Of a stretch of 64,000 nucleotides of DNA, positions 53,701 to 63,815 are shown piece after piece; the first letter of the stretch is position 1, and each line of letters begins with the position of its first letter. The position numbers were made by a program, and so were the translations under genes. This stretch comes from Laspinema sp. D2d (GTDB lineage Bacteria; Cyanobacteriota; Cyanobacteriia; Cyanobacteriales; Laspinemataceae): contig NZ_JAMXFC010000011.1 of the NCBI RefSeq assembly GCF_025370755.1, positions 97,451 to 161,450 on the forward strand, read 5' to 3'. The notes beneath the pieces were generated by a model. It saw nothing but the letters and a program-made list of their open reading frames with translations. It was not told the origin of the DNA and did not search any database.

Positions 53701-56203
53701 CATGGTGCTCTGTGCTTTTTTGGGGGAGGTAGAAAAAGGCTATCGTTTCGGGCGTCTCGCACTTAGTTTACTGAATCGGTTAAATGTGCGCGAATTAAAG
53801 CCGATGACTTTACTTTGGTTTGGATTTTTTATCCAACATCGTCAGGAAGCCTTAAGAGCAACTTTCCCCCATGTGAAAGAAGGTTATTTAGTGGGCATGG
53901 AAATCGGAGATTTTCTGACGGCAGGTTATAATATTGCGGTTTATTTTTATAATAATTTCTTCGCCGGTGTCACCTTAGAAGATTTGGAGGCCGAAATAGA
54001 GAATTACTGCGTGGTTTTAAATAAAGCCAAGCAAAATTCTCCTGTGCTTTACCTAAAAATGACCCAACAAATGCTTCAAAATTTGATGGGAATAGCCCCT
54101 CAACCCGAGTTATTAATGGGAACCTCGTACAATGAAAGTGCGATGATTGCCCAGTATCAGAAAGATAATGAACTCTCCGGACTGGCTTATCTTTATACCT
54201 ATAAGCTCATTTTAGATTATCTATTTTATCAGCCGCAAAATGCCTTAACCTATATAACTGAAGCTAATCTGGCTTTGAAAGCCGTCTTTGGATCTATTCA
54301 AACCCCAATTTTTCATTTTTATGCGGCTTTAAACTATTTAGCAGTCTGCCATAATCAGTCGGCAATAGAGCAAGCTAATACGCTGAAAATTGTAGAGAGT
54401 CATAAAACTATTATTGAAGAATGGGCGCAGTATGCACCCCAAAACTACCATCATAAACTTTGTTTGATTGAGGCTGAAAAATATCGAATTTTAGGCCAGA
54501 AGTCCGAAGCAATTAACCTTTATGACCAGGCAATTGCTGGCGCGAAGCAAAATCTATATCTCCAGGAAGAAGCTTTAGCCAACGAACTAGCCGCTCAATT
54601 TTACCTCGATTGGGGTAAAGAAAAAATTGCCGCAGGTTATATCCAAGAAGCTTACTATGGTTATGTCCAATGGCGAGCTAAAGCCAAGGTTACCGATTTA
54701 GAACAACGGTATCCCCAACTCCTCTCACCTATCCTAGAACCACCTCCCATGACTGCCTTCTTGCCTCACACCACCACTGAAGAAGTCATTGCAGGTAAAC
54801 ACACCTCCAACCGGATCTCTGAGGCCCTAGATTTGGCAACGTTACTCAAAGCATCTCAAGCTATTTCTAGCGAGATTCACCTTGACAAACTTTTAAGCGT
54901 TATCTTAGAAATTATCATTGCTAATGCTGGGGCAAATAAGGGTGTTCTTCTTTTGAAACAAGATCAAAATTTACAGGTAAGCGCTTTGATAGAATTTGGG
55001 AAATCTCCGAAAATTCTCTCTTCAATTCCTCTGGAATCCAGCTTAGATGTTCCAATTACTGTAGTGAATACAGTCAAACGAACTTTAAAACCTTTAGTCT
55101 TAACTGATGCCCGAATTAATCCTCGGTTTATGACGGATAGTTATATTCAAAAATATCAACTCAAAAGTGTGCTTTGTAGTCCCCTTCTCCATCAAGGGCA
55201 GTTGCTTGGAGTTTTATATCTCGAAAATCATCTAACGGTCGGTGCATTTACTCGCGATCGCATTGAACTCCTGAGTCTCATTTGCGCTCAAGCTGCGATT
55301 TCTTTAGAAAATGCCTGTCTCTATCAAACTGCCCAACAAGCCTTAACTGAACTCAAAGAAGCACAACTGCAAATCGTGCAAAGTGAAAAGATGTCAGCTT
55401 TAGGAAACCTTGTTTCGGGAATCGCTCACGAAATCAATAATCCTATTAATTTTTTAAGTGGAAATATTAATCCTGCTTTGGATTACATTCGGAATTTGTT
55501 TGATTTACTGGGTTTAATTCAAGAAAAATATCCCCATTTAGACCCAGAAGTTCAAGATAAGATAGCAACCATAGAGCTGGATTATATTCAAGAAGACTTG
55601 CCAAAACTAATCGAATCCATGCAAGAAGGTGTTAAACGGATTAATGACATTAGTAATAGCTTGAGAACGTTCTCTCGTGCTGATACCGATCGCCCTGTGG
55701 CTTGCAATATTCACCACGGACTCGATAGCACTATTATGCTGCTCAAACACCGCCTGAAATCTAACGAAAATCGCCCGGAGATTAAAGTTATCAAAGACTA
55801 TAGTGATTTGCCGATGATTGAATGTTATGCAGGCCAATTAAATCAAGTTTTCATGAATCTCTTGAGTAATGCGATCGATGCTCTGGAAGACTCAAATCAA
55901 GGATGTGAGTATAGTGAGATTAACAATCAAATTGTTATCACAACTGAACTCTCTAGTGACCCTCACCAGGTCATCATTCGGATTAAAGATAATGGGATTG
56001 GAATGAGTGAAGACTTGCAAGCCAAAATTTTTGAGCATTTATTTACGACAAAAGCTGTGGGGAAAGGAACTGGACTCGGATTGGCGATCGCCCGTCAAAT
56101 TGTCGTAGAAAAACACTCGGGTTTGCTGGATGTTAAGTCACAATTAGGTAAGGGAACCGAATTTACTATTATACTTCCCTTTGAAGCCAAATCTAGTTTA
56201 TAG
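50786..56203 (+). CDS. Ser/Thr kinase-AAA ATPase-GAF-histidine kinase fusion
   Basis: An 1805-residue signalling protein. The N-terminal protein kinase domain (about 1-280) has VVIKIL, HKDIKPANIL and LIDFSIS. An AAA/STAND-type ATPase has Walker A GFSGIGKTA near 337 and LVIFLDDLQWAD near 465. Helical TPR-like segments cover about 700-1320. A GAF domain (about 1350-1510, ILEIIIANAGANKGVLLL) precedes HisKA with GIAHEINNP (His near 1547) and a HATPase with DNGIGMSE and GTGLGLAIA. No membrane segment, so it is a soluble multi-input integrator. It is a known cyanobacterial architecture. The signal and output partners are unknown. Confidence 0.92.
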   Translation: MKILANLPGYKISETLYHGTRTVVYRGIRARDKKPVVIKILRNENPNFHEVAQFRNQYIIAKNLNYPGIIKTLSLEVYQNGYALVMEDFGGVSLAHYVQAATEKILKSKLWDLLEFLKITIQITGIIHHLHQNRVIHKDIKPANILINPKTTEIKLIDFSISSLLPREIQEIENTNALEGTLAYLSPEQTGRMNRGIDYRSDFYSLGVTCYELLTGQLPFVSEDAMELVHFHLAKPPIPIHKLNPSIPVALSKIVLKMMAKNAEERYQSALGIRYDLETCLSQLEQIGQIQDFEIGQQDISDRFLIPEKLYGREAEVTQLLNAFERVSQGASEMMLVAGFSGIGKTAVINEVHKPIVRQRGYFIKGKYDQFNRNIPFGAFVQAFQDLIEQLLSESDTQLQTWKAKILEALGENGQVLIDVIPDLENIIGKQPSAPELVGTAAQNRFNLLFQKFVQVFTTKAHPLVIFLDDLQWADSASIDLLKILIQETEYLLVLGAYRDNEVSPIHPFILALNEIIKSGATLDTITLSALSKNDLNQLVSETLNSPLSLTESLTELIYQKTQGNPFFATQFLKALHEDKLITFNRHQSPLTSDRIQGGWQCDLAQVKALAITDDVVEFMALQLQKLPKETQDILTLAACIGAEFDLNTLVIVSEKSQGMTATALWQALQKGLVIPTTKIYKFFTEPEKEELFNVSANPTYRFLHDRVQQASYSLIPELQKKQTHYHIGKLLQQNLSEIEQEERLFDIVGHLNLGQELITQTGERESLARINLAAAQKARNSTAYSAAQNFVQIGLNLLELDRWKNQYKLCLDCYVNAAEIAYLNADFEGMEVLANQVLNSAKTVLDQVKIYKIKISARTTQNRMLEAIAIGQKALKLLGVEFSTEPNPALIEEALKTLADQLQDTPIEQLVNLPVMKDPQTIAAMELLALLFPPVYQASPGLQPLLCSTLVSLSLQFGNTQASTIGYAGYGMVLCAFLGEVEKGYRFGRLALSLLNRLNVRELKPMTLLWFGFFIQHRQEALRATFPHVKEGYLVGMEIGDFLTAGYNIAVYFYNNFFAGVTLEDLEAEIENYCVVLNKAKQNSPVLYLKMTQQMLQNLMGIAPQPELLMGTSYNESAMIAQYQKDNELSGLAYLYTYKLILDYLFYQPQNALTYITEANLALKAVFGSIQTPIFHFYAALNYLAVCHNQSAIEQANTLKIVESHKTIIEEWAQYAPQNYHHKLCLIEAEKYRILGQKSEAINLYDQAIAGAKQNLYLQEEALANELAAQFYLDWGKEKIAAGYIQEAYYGYVQWRAKAKVTDLEQRYPQLLSPILEPPPMTAFLPHTTTEEVIAGKHTSNRISEALDLATLLKASQAISSEIHLDKLLSVILEIIIANAGANKGVLLLKQDQNLQVSALIEFGKSPKILSSIPLESSLDVPITVVNTVKRTLKPLVLTDARINPRFMTDSYIQKYQLKSVLCSPLLHQGQLLGVLYLENHLTVGAFTRDRIELLSLICAQAAISLENACLYQTAQQALTELKEAQLQIVQSEKMSALGNLVSGIAHEINNPINFLSGNINPALDYIRNLFDLLGLIQEKYPHLDPEVQDKIATIELDYIQEDLPKLIESMQEGVKRINDISNSLRTFSRADTDRPVACNIHHGLDSTIMLLKHRLKSNENRPEIKVIKDYSDLPMIECYAGQLNQVFMNLLSNAIDALEDSNQGCEYSEINNQIVITTELSSDPHQVIIRIKDNGIGMSEDLQAKIFEHLFTTKAVGKGTGLGLAIARQIVVEKHSGLLDVKSQLGKGTEFTIILPFEAKSSL

Positions 56204-56277
56204 TAAGAATTACTTGATAAATTAACGGTTTCTATAAACTTTAATAAACGTTAATAGGCTCCCAATTAACCCCTCCC

Positions 56278-56892
56278 TTAACTCGGTTCTAAATCAGAGT
56301 TAATCTTCCCTTCTTCCGGTGCCAAATCGACCTTATCGTACAAATCAAGCAGTTGCAGGGAGAAGTCAAAAGATTGGAACGAGACCGTTGCTTCTAAGCC
56401 ATTGTACTCGCGAAATAGCCAAGCCTGGTCCTCAGTTTTGGTGTAATGTTCGAGATGGGCAGTATATTGGTCAATTAACAAATATTCCCTAAAACTAGCA
56501 ATGGTCCGATAAGCTGCAAATTTTTCATCTTTATCGTAACTGCGCGTTGACTGGGATAACACTTCAGCAATGACAATCGGATTGGTAATGGTATCTTTGC
56601 GCCCTTCCTGCAATTCTACCGGCTGACCGACCACCATCACATCAGGATAAGTATAGATTCGTCGATCCGGAATCCAAAGCCGTTGATCGGCAATAAAGAC
56701 ATCTAAGGGTTGGCGTTTCAGTCCAAAATTAAGAAACGCGAACAAATTACCGGCTATCCGGTTATGATTGGGTGTACCACCGGGCATGAGAACAAGGTCT
56801 CCATTACGATATTCATGACGGTCCTGGGAGGCAATTTCTTGGGCTAAATATTCATCAACCGTATAGGTGCGTTGGCTGAGGGTAGAAGTCAT
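56278..56892 (-). CDS. Uma2-family (DUF820) restriction-like endonuclease fold protein
   Basis: A 204-residue protein of the Uma2/DUF820 family, greatly expanded in cyanobacteria. The PD-(D/E)xK-like core is visible: YPDVMVVG near residue 79, IVIAEVLSQSTRSYD near 107, and KFAAYRTIASFREYLLIDQ near 123. The activity and target of this family are largely unproven; many copies lie in repeat-rich accessory regions. It stands between the kinase fusion (convergent) and topA. Confidence 0.85.
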   Translation of the reverse strand: MTSTLSQRTYTVDEYLAQEIASQDRHEYRNGDLVLMPGGTPNHNRIAGNLFAFLNFGLKRQPLDVFIADQRLWIPDRRIYTYPDVMVVGQPVELQEGRKDTITNPIVIAEVLSQSTRSYDKDEKFAAYRTIASFREYLLIDQYTAHLEHYTKTEDQAWLFREYNGLEATVSFQSFDFSLQLLDLYDKVDLAPEEGKINSDLEPS

Positions 56893-56974
56893 AGCAACTC
56901 GCAGGTTAGGTTTAGTTTAATTATACCTCAAATTGAAAAAGGTTTGGTTCTATTGACCTCATCAGCTAATAAAA

Positions 56975-57007
56975 AAGGGTGCGTTATCTTCCTCTTCACG
57001 CACCCTT
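56975..57007 (-). terminator. intrinsic terminator of topA
   Basis: On minus, AAGGGTGCGT pairs with ACGCACCCTT around 13 bases and is followed by TTTTATTAGC. It begins 11 bases after the topA stop. Confidence 0.85.
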
Positions 57008-57017
57008 AATTCAGGGG

Positions 57018-59675
57018 TTAACTCTTTTTCTTCACTGTGGAAGTTGTGGATTTTTTCTTAGTTGTCCCGGTTTTTGACTTGGTACTACTGGTTTTGGATT
57101 TGCTACTACTCTTACTCTTAGAGGTGGATGTTTTGGCCGCCAGCAGTTCCACAGCTTGGGCGAGGGTGACCTCTTCTACGGTGGTGCCTTCGGGTACAGA
57201 GGCATTGGTTTTGCCGTGTTTGACGTAGGGTCCGTAGGGTCCGTCGTAAACGTTTACGGGTTCGTCATCTGCGGGATGTTTGCCGAGTTCCCGCAGGGGT
57301 TCCTTGGCTTTGCTAGTTTTGCTACTGCGGCTTTTTTTCGGTTCGGCGAGTAATTCTAAAGCACGAGATAGGGTGATGCTGAGGACATCATCTCCGGCTT
57401 TCAAGGACCGATATTCTTTGCCCTCTTCTTTCCCGCGATCGCAGACCACATAAGGACCAAATCGGCCTAAACTGGCTTGGATTTTGCCGCCGTTTTCGGG
57501 ATGCACTCCCAAAGTGCGGGGTAAGGCTAACAGTCCCACCGCTTGTTCTACGGTCAAGTTTTCTGCGGTGACGCCTTTGGGGAAAGAAGCCCGTTTCGGT
57601 TTTTTATTCTCTTCGGTCGCTTCTCCCAGTTGAACATAAGGACCATATTTGCCAATCAAGATATAAATCGGCAGTCCGGTATTGGGGTCGGTACCAAGTT
57701 GGTCCGGTCCTTCGGTTTTTTGCTTGAGAATCAGTTGGACTTGTTCCGGGTCCAGGTCCGAGGGGGTGAGGTCCTTGGGAATAGAAGCGGTAACGACGCC
57801 GCTACCATTGTCGGCTTCGATATAGGGTCCATAGCGCCCAATGCGAACTTTAGCGTCTAGGTTTTCCAATTCCACGCTACGGGCTTGGTTGGGGTCGATC
57901 GCACTTTCCTGTTGTTTGACTTGGGTTTCCAGTCCCGTTTCCCCGAGATAAAATTTCTGGAGATAGGGCAACCAGGCGGCTTCTCCGGTGGAAATATCAT
58001 CCAGAGTCCGTTCCATTTTCGCCGTAAAGCCGGGGTCTACCAATTCGGGGAAGTATTTTTCCAACAAATCGGTGACGGCAAAGGCGGTAAAGGTGGGGAC
58101 CAAGGCATTGCCTTTAAGGATGGAATAGCCGCGATCAATGATGGTACTAATGATGCTGGCGTAGGTACTGGGACGTCCGATGCCTTCGCTTTCTAGGGTT
58201 TTGACCAGGGAAGCTTCGGTATAGCGGGCGGGGGGTTGGGTTTCATGGCCCACTGCTTCAATTTTTTGGCAATCGGGGCGATCGCCAACTTTTAAGGCCG
58301 GTAAAATCACCTCTTGGTCCTCTAACGCCGCATCGGGATCATCCGACCCCTCCACATAAGCACGCAAAAATCCTGGGAAATCGATCCGCTTGCCACTGGA
58401 CCGAAATCCGGCATTCTCCACCTGCAAATCTACCACAACAATGGTTTGACGGGCATCGGCCATTTGGCTGGCGACGGTGCGTTTCCAAATCAAATCATAG
58501 AGTTGTAATTCCCGTCCCGAGAGGGGAGTTTGTTGGGGAGTTCGGAAACTGCTTCCTGCTGGACGAATCGCTTCGTGGGCTTCCTGCGCCCCTTTGCTCT
58601 TGGTGGCATATTGCCTGGGTTTGGGGCTGAGATACTCTTTCCCGTACATTTCTGCCACACAGGTCCGCGCTGCGGTGAGGGCCTGTTCTGACAGATGCAC
58701 CGAGTCGGTTCTCATGTAGGTGATGTACCCATTTTCGTAGAGACTTTGGGCAATTTTCATCGTATCCCGGGCCGACAACCTCAATTTGCGGTTTGCCTCC
58801 TGTTGCAGGGTGGAGGTGGTAAAGGGGGGAGAGGGTTTGCGGGTGGTGGGACGTTCCTCAACTTTGGCGACTTGCCAAGGTTTGCCCGTGAGTTGGGTAA
58901 CCAAGGCCCTGGCTTGTTCTTCGTTGAGGAGGACGACAGTGCGACCGGCGATAATTTGGCCCGTAGATTCATCAAAGTCGCTACCCGTGGCAACTTTGCG
59001 ATCGCCCAGAGTGACCAGTTTGGTCTCAAACGGGGTTTTGGCCTGAACTAAGCGGGCTTTTAAATCCCAGTAGGACCCTTGACGGAAAGCGCGACGCTGC
59101 CGTTCACGTTGGACCAACAGACGCACCGCCACCGACTGCACCCGACCCGCAGAGAGTCCCGAGGCGATTTTTTTCCACAACAGCGGCGAGAGGGTATAAC
59201 CGACCAAGCGGTCTAAAATCCGGCGCGTTTCTTGGGCATGGACCAATTGATAATCAATCGTGCGGCAATTGTTGAGGGCATCACGGATCGCCTCCCGGGT
59301 GATTTCGTGAAACACCATGCGCTTAATCGGCACCTTGGGCTTAAGCACTTCTTGCAGATGCCAACTAATGCTTTCTCCTTCCCGGTCTTCGTCCGTTGCC
59401 AGAATCAGCTCATCGGCGTCTTTGAGGGCATCTTTGAGGGTTTTGACGACTTTTTGCTTGGTTTTGGGGATGACGTAGAGAGGCTCAAAATCGGCTTCTA
59501 CATTGACCCCAAGCTGCGCCCATTTTTCCCCTTTGACTTGTTCGGGAATTTCATCGGCAGAGGAGGGCAGATCGCGCACGTGACCCATCGATGCCTCTAC
59601 GCGATAATCGTTCGGCAGGAAGTTCCGAATCGTGCGGGCTTTGGTTGGAGATTCGACGATGACGAGGGTTGACAT
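57018..59675 (-). CDS. topA: DNA topoisomerase I
   Basis: An 885-residue type IA topoisomerase that relaxes negative supercoils. The Toprim domain opens with [15 protein letters not shown], and ATDEDREGE near residue 92 binds Mg. The catalytic Tyr is in YITYMRTDS near residue 320. Instead of zinc fingers, the C-terminus carries repeated GPYV-type units ([56 protein letters not shown]), then a Lys/Ser/Thr tail ([16 protein letters not shown]) that may bind DNA. This tail is common in cyanobacterial TopA. It is divergent from ndhB. Confidence 0.97.
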   Translation of the reverse strand: MSTLVIVESPTKARTIRNFLPNDYRVEASMGHVRDLPSSADEIPEQVKGEKWAQLGVNVEADFEPLYVIPKTKQKVVKTLKDALKDADELILATDEDREGESISWHLQEVLKPKVPIKRMVFHEITREAIRDALNNCRTIDYQLVHAQETRRILDRLVGYTLSPLLWKKIASGLSAGRVQSVAVRLLVQRERQRRAFRQGSYWDLKARLVQAKTPFETKLVTLGDRKVATGSDFDESTGQIIAGRTVVLLNEEQARALVTQLTGKPWQVAKVEERPTTRKPSPPFTTSTLQQEANRKLRLSARDTMKIAQSLYENGYITYMRTDSVHLSEQALTAARTCVAEMYGKEYLSPKPRQYATKSKGAQEAHEAIRPAGSSFRTPQQTPLSGRELQLYDLIWKRTVASQMADARQTIVVVDLQVENAGFRSSGKRIDFPGFLRAYVEGSDDPDAALEDQEVILPALKVGDRPDCQKIEAVGHETQPPARYTEASLVKTLESEGIGRPSTYASIISTIIDRGYSILKGNALVPTFTAFAVTDLLEKYFPELVDPGFTAKMERTLDDISTGEAAWLPYLQKFYLGETGLETQVKQQESAIDPNQARSVELENLDAKVRIGRYGPYIEADNGSGVVTASIPKDLTPSDLDPEQVQLILKQKTEGPDQLGTDPNTGLPIYILIGKYGPYVQLGEATEENKKPKRASFPKGVTAENLTVEQAVGLLALPRTLGVHPENGGKIQASLGRFGPYVVCDRGKEEGKEYRSLKAGDDVLSITLSRALELLAEPKKSRSSKTSKAKEPLRELGKHPADDEPVNVYDGPYGPYVKHGKTNASVPEGTTVEEVTLAQAVELLAAKTSTSKSKSSSKSKTSSTKSKTGTTKKKSTTSTVKKKS

Positions 59676-60395
59676 GGCACCTTTTGGGGATAGCAGCTTT
59701 GTAGAACGTCAGCTTGAGAGCTTTTTGGGGGAGATGTCAAGGGCGATCGGGAAAGGGGGCATCAGTCTAACGGGAGTCTAACGGCCCCGTTTTTGCAGTT
59801 GAGCGCTGCTGGTCGATCCGTGCCAATCTCTAGTTATATCTGATTTCGCGAACCCGATTGGGTGGCGGGATCAGGGGATGGGCGGTTCGGTAGTGGGGAC
59901 TTGAGGCTGAAGGCTGAGACTGACTTCTACCCGGAGGACTGGAAAGAGCGGCGATCGCCTCGGTTCTCGATCGCCAGGGTTCCCGATCTCCTTTATATCT
60001 ATGATGGGGGTGATCAAGGGTGACTTAACATCCCACTTGGATCAGAGTCTTTTCCATCGGAGGTCCCGATGGTTGGGGAGAAGCTCCCTAAATTGACCCT
60101 AACACAAGCAGAGGAAACCGGAGGCAAAAATGGGGAAGGGGGTGAAGAAGTCGCGGATTAGACTTGCGTTTTCTCCCCAGTTGCAATGGGTTTTAGGCGT
60201 TCCTCGGAACAGCAACCCGGAGGTTGGGATGAATCAATAGGGGCGAATATCACCGGGTTTCACCCAGAGGAGTCGAGGCGATTCGAGGGGTTCGGGCGGA
60301 TATCAAGGTAAGATGCAAGATGTAAAGAATTGCTAATGCATGAACTGCACCAACTTGATGCTGAGTGATTGTATTGTATCTGCCGATAACTTCCT
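59676..60395. other. divergent promoter region topA / ndhB
   Basis: A 720-bp region with no recognised gene or RNA. A TATTGTATC -10-like sequence lies about 25 bases before the ndhB ATG. Small open frames here appear non-coding. Confidence 0.45.
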
Positions 60396-61970
60396 ATGAA
60401 CTTTGCTAATCTTGCCGCCCAGTTAAATGCTGGAATAATTTTGCCAGAGGGAATTGTCATTATTACCCTGCTGGTGGTCCTGGTTTATGACCTGATCGTC
60501 GGACGGGAGTCGTTAAAAGTGACCCCTTACATGGCGATCGCCGGTCTACTGGCGTCCCTGGTGGCGCTGGTTTATCAATGGGATGCCAGCGACCCAATTT
60601 CGTTCCTCGGTGGGTTCAATGGCGACGCCATGAGCGTGATCTTTCGCGGCATTATCGCCCTGTCTGCGGTGGTGACTGTTTTGATGTCGATCCGCTATGT
60701 GGAAAACTCCGGCACCGCAATGGGCGAGTTTCTGATGATTTTGCTCACCGCAACCCTGGGGGGAATGTTCCTCTCCGGCGCAGATGAGTTGGTGATGATT
60801 TTTGTCTCTTTGGAAACCCTGAGTATTTCATCGTATCTGCTCACGGGTTACATGAAGCTGGACCCCCGTTCCAATGAGGCGGCTTTAAAATATCTGCTGA
60901 TTGGCGCTGCATCTTCGGCAGTGTTTCTCTATGGGATGTCTTTGTTGTATGGACTTTCCGGGGGAGAAACTCGCTTAAGTGCGATCGCCGCAGGCATGAC
61001 AGCTTCTGGAACTGGCCCCTCGATCGGACTGGTGATTGCCCTCGTGTTCGTGATTGCCGGTATTTCGTTCAAAATATCTGCGGTTCCCTTCCACCAATGG
61101 ACCCCGGACGTTTACGAAGGCTCTCCCACCCCCGTTGTAGCGTTCCTCTCCGTGGGTTCTAAAGCAGCAGGGTTTGCCTTGGCAATTCGTCTGCTGACGA
61201 CGGCATTCCCCCTCGTCGAAGAACAGTGGCACTTCGTGTTTACCGCCCTCGCCATCCTTAGTATGGTTTTAGGTAATGTGGTGGCCCTCGCTCAAACCAG
61301 TCTCAAACGGATGCTTGCCTATTCCTCCATCGGACAAGCAGGGTTTGTAATGATTGGGTTAATTGCCAATACCGATGCCGGATATGCGAGCATGATTTTT
61401 TATCTGCTGGTTTATCTGTTCATGAACTTGGGTGCATTCACCTGTTTGATTCTCTTCACCCTCCGCACGGGAACGGATCAAATTAGTGAATATGCGGGGC
61501 TGTATCAAAAAGACCCCTTGTTAACCTTGGGGTTAAGTATTTGTTTGCTCTCTCTGGGTGGAATTCCTCCCCTGGCTGGATTTTTCGGAAAAATTTATCT
61601 GTTCTGGGCCGGTTGGCAAGCGGGTCTTTATGGCTTAGTATTGCTAGGCTTATTAACCAGTGTGGTTTCGATTTACTACTACATCCGCGTTGTCAAGATG
61701 ATGGTAGTTAAAGAACCACAAGAAATGTCCGATGCGGTCAGAAATTATCCAGAAATTCGGTGGAATTTACGCGGAATGCGATCGCTCCAAGTGGGGTTAA
61801 TCCTGACAGTGATTGCGACTTCCCTTGCTGGAATTCTGTCTAATCCCCTGTTTACCTTGGCGAATAATTCCGTTTCTCGGACCTCTATGTTACAAGCCTC
61901 AATGGGGAAAACCGTCCCTGTTGCCACCTTAACCAGTCCGGCAGACTTAGACGCGTCCAATACCCCTTAA
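60396..61970 (+). CDS. ndhB: NAD(P)H-quinone oxidoreductase subunit 2
   Basis: A 524-residue antiporter-like membrane subunit of the NDH-1 complex in the thylakoid membrane, used for respiration and cyclic electron flow. About 14 hydrophobic helices are present. [41 protein letters not shown] and [30 protein letters not shown] are hallmarks of NdhB/NuoN, with the conserved Glu and Lys residues in helices. Length is normal. It starts alone, with the topA gene in divergence. A terminator follows at 62007-62033. Confidence 0.97.
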   Translation: MNFANLAAQLNAGIILPEGIVIITLLVVLVYDLIVGRESLKVTPYMAIAGLLASLVALVYQWDASDPISFLGGFNGDAMSVIFRGIIALSAVVTVLMSIRYVENSGTAMGEFLMILLTATLGGMFLSGADELVMIFVSLETLSISSYLLTGYMKLDPRSNEAALKYLLIGAASSAVFLYGMSLLYGLSGGETRLSAIAAGMTASGTGPSIGLVIALVFVIAGISFKISAVPFHQWTPDVYEGSPTPVVAFLSVGSKAAGFALAIRLLTTAFPLVEEQWHFVFTALAILSMVLGNVVALAQTSLKRMLAYSSIGQAGFVMIGLIANTDAGYASMIFYLLVYLFMNLGAFTCLILFTLRTGTDQISEYAGLYQKDPLLTLGLSICLLSLGGIPPLAGFFGKIYLFWAGWQAGLYGLVLLGLLTSVVSIYYYIRVVKMMVVKEPQEMSDAVRNYPEIRWNLRGMRSLQVGLILTVIATSLAGILSNPLFTLANNSVSRTSMLQASMGKTVPVATLTSPADLDASNTP

Positions 61971-62006
61971 TAAAAGCCGGTTCAATTATCAACGGTAATA
62001 TTTTGT

Positions 62007-62033
62007 AGAGGCAATCCCGGTGGGGTTGCCTCT
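62007..62033 (+). terminator. terminator of ndhB
   Basis: AGAGGCAA and TTGCCTCT form the stem with an inner CCC/GGG, followed by CTCCTATTTT. It begins 37 bases beyond the ndhB stop. Confidence 0.75.
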
Positions 62034-62080
62034 CTCCTATTTTAGGGGTCTACTCAAACCCCATTCAGGATCACTTTTGG

Positions 62081-62722
62081 TTAATTCCAAATTAATTCCA
62101 GTAGCCGAATCACCAACCAAGTTAGTAATCCATAGACGGCGATCGCAATCAAAGCGTTGAACTCAAAAGCAGAATTTCCAAAGCTTGGAGTCGTAAACAG
62201 GGTTTCAAATGGCGTGACAAAGGGAGAGGATAAGGCATAAATAAACCCCGCAAACTGATTGGCTGGATTTGCGCCTAAAAGTCGCAACACAACCCGCAAA
62301 ATCAACAAAACTCCCAATGCTCCCATCAGATAGTAAATCACTTGATTAGTCTTGCTTAAGGCAAGTCTGCGTCTAACTTCAGCAACGCGCCGTTCCTCTT
62401 CTTCCAATTGGATTCCTTCAATTCGGCGGTTGATATAGTCTTCTTGTTGTCGTAATTCCTGAAGCTGTCGGCTTAACCGTGCCTCTTCTTGTCGCAGTTC
62501 CCCGAGGTTTTGAATGTGACGTTCTTGTTCCCGTCGCAGATCATCAATGGCAGGGTTCCGGGATTGCTCAGAGGGACTATACGCGCGATCGCCTCCGGGA
62601 ATGCCCGGATTTGGGGGTGTTAACGGTTGTTCGGGGAGTCGAACGGGATATTCTTCCCCCGAATCCCAGGATGGGGGTTGGTTGGCATTTTCGCGATCGG
62701 GTCGATTATAGTCTGGGTTCAT
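62081..62722 (-). CDS. YggT-domain membrane protein with N-terminal coiled coil
   Basis: A 213-residue protein. The first 60 residues are Pro/Asn-rich and polar. Residues about 60-120 are a charged helix (LRREQERHIQNLGELRQEEARLSRQLQELRQQ) likely to form a coiled coil. The YggT part spans about 128-213 with two hydrophobic segments (VIYYLMGALGVLLILRVVLRLL and AFNALIAIAVYGLLTWLVIRLL) around SPFVTPFETLF. YggT-family proteins (Ycf19 in plastids) affect membrane and nucleoid or division organisation. Convergent with ndhB. Confidence 0.8.
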   Translation of the reverse strand: MNPDYNRPDRENANQPPSWDSGEEYPVRLPEQPLTPPNPGIPGGDRAYSPSEQSRNPAIDDLRREQERHIQNLGELRQEEARLSRQLQELRQQEDYINRRIEGIQLEEEERRVAEVRRRLALSKTNQVIYYLMGALGVLLILRVVLRLLGANPANQFAGFIYALSSPFVTPFETLFTTPSFGNSAFEFNALIAIAVYGLLTWLVIRLLELIWN

Positions 62723-62983
62723 CTTTATCCCTCCCTACAAGATAGTTTTATGCTTATGCTATCAATCGGTTTACCCGGTGAGGGCGATCGGCTGTAAAAT
62801 CGCAACAAATTTAGAGGGGGAAAATTTGTGGATGATGCCGCCCTTTTTCTCACATTGTGGTAAAGTCGGATAGGGGGTAGTTTTATTAATTGTATCCGCC
62901 AGTAAATAAACCCGATTTAACCAACTTTTTATTCCAGTAAATTGGAATCCACTGTTTCGGTTTATATAAGTTCAAGTTAAAGC

Positions 62984-63011
62984 AAAGGCGGGGATTAAAA
63001 ACCCCGCCTTT
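62984..63011. terminator. hairpin after the Rpn-type gene
   Basis: AAAGGCGGGG pairs with CCCCGCCTTT around eight bases, and ATTTTAGG follows on plus. It starts four bases after the minus-strand stop at 63015, so it serves the Rpn-type gene. Confidence 0.7.
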
Positions 63012-63014
63012 ATT

Positions 63015-63815
63015 TTAGGTCTCCCTTGTCAGTTCTTCAAGTCGTTCCCGAGTTAACCCCGTGACGTTGATAATTTGTTCCACTGGCATTCCACTGCGGA
63101 ACAGATTCACCGCAACTTGGGCGATCGCCTCCTGACGACCTTGTTGAAGACCTTGTTGGATACCCTGTTCGATACCCTTTTCTAACCCTTCATCTAAAAT
63201 GGATTGATACATGGACGACTCGCGCATGAGGTCCCTCCTTAAAATCCGTTGAATTGACTCTTGATTCAATATTAACCCAGCTAGAATCGAGGAAGCCGCA
63301 GCAATATTCGCCTGTTCTTCTGGGTCCTCGATTTCTTCCACCGCCTGCGCCACTTGAGTTAACACTGCAATGGCGTTATCGGTACGACTTAAGGCGGCAA
63401 AGGGGAGTAAACCCGGTGAGTTTAAGAACAGTTCCGTCGGTTGTTCCCATAACCGAACCACCTCAAATTCGTGGTGGAGTTTATCCAAGTTAAACTGATT
63501 TTGATAAACTAAGGGAGACTCGGTGGGTCTGAGGTAAATCACCACCTGTCTCATTTCTTTGTCTGGAAAGCGTCGGTAAACTCTAACTCGATAGTCCAAC
63601 ATCCGAAAGGGAATCTTGAGGTCCGGGTTTATTTGGAATTCAAGGTGGAGAATAAAGTCGAACGATTGCAGTAAAATCAGGGAATCGGCGCGAATCGGTT
63701 CTAGGGAAAGTTCCTTGGGACTGAGTTCGGTTAATTCAACAGCCTGTCCCACAAACCACCGGGCAAAATCTAGGCTAAAATGTTCCGCTAAGAACTTACA
63801 AATGTTATCATACAT
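63015..63815 (-). CDS. Rpn-like (DUF4351-type) PD-(D/E)xK protein
   Basis: A 266-residue protein of the Rpn/PDDEXK_2 group common in cyanobacteria. YDNICKFLAEHFSLDFARWF opens it, and LHLEFQINPDLKIPFRMLDYRVRVYRRF near residue 55 is the nuclease-like core (E-x-Q and R). The C-terminus has a run of short repeats (EKGIEQGIQQGLQQGRQEAI) and an MPVEQIINVTGLTRERLEEL tail. Related proteins promote recombination or are called putative transposases, but no transposon ends are seen here. Confidence 0.85.
   Translation of the reverse strand: MYDNICKFLAEHFSLDFARWFVGQAVELTELSPKELSLEPIRADSLILLQSFDFILHLEFQINPDLKIPFRMLDYRVRVYRRFPDKEMRQVVIYLRPTESPLVYQNQFNLDKLHHEFEVVRLWEQPTELFLNSPGLLPFAALSRTDNAIAVLTQVAQAVEEIEDPEEQANIAAASSILAGLILNQESIQRILRRDLMRESSMYQSILDEGLEKGIEQGIQQGLQQGRQEAIAQVAVNLFRSGMPVEQIINVTGLTRERLEELTRET

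Noticed and set aside
59232..59672. 146-codon plus-strand frame over the topA 5' end
   Set aside because: Antisense shadow of topA; composition reflects the reverse frame.
63015..63815. Active transposon at the Rpn-type gene
   Set aside because: No terminal inverted repeats or target duplications around it; the family name alone does not show mobility.
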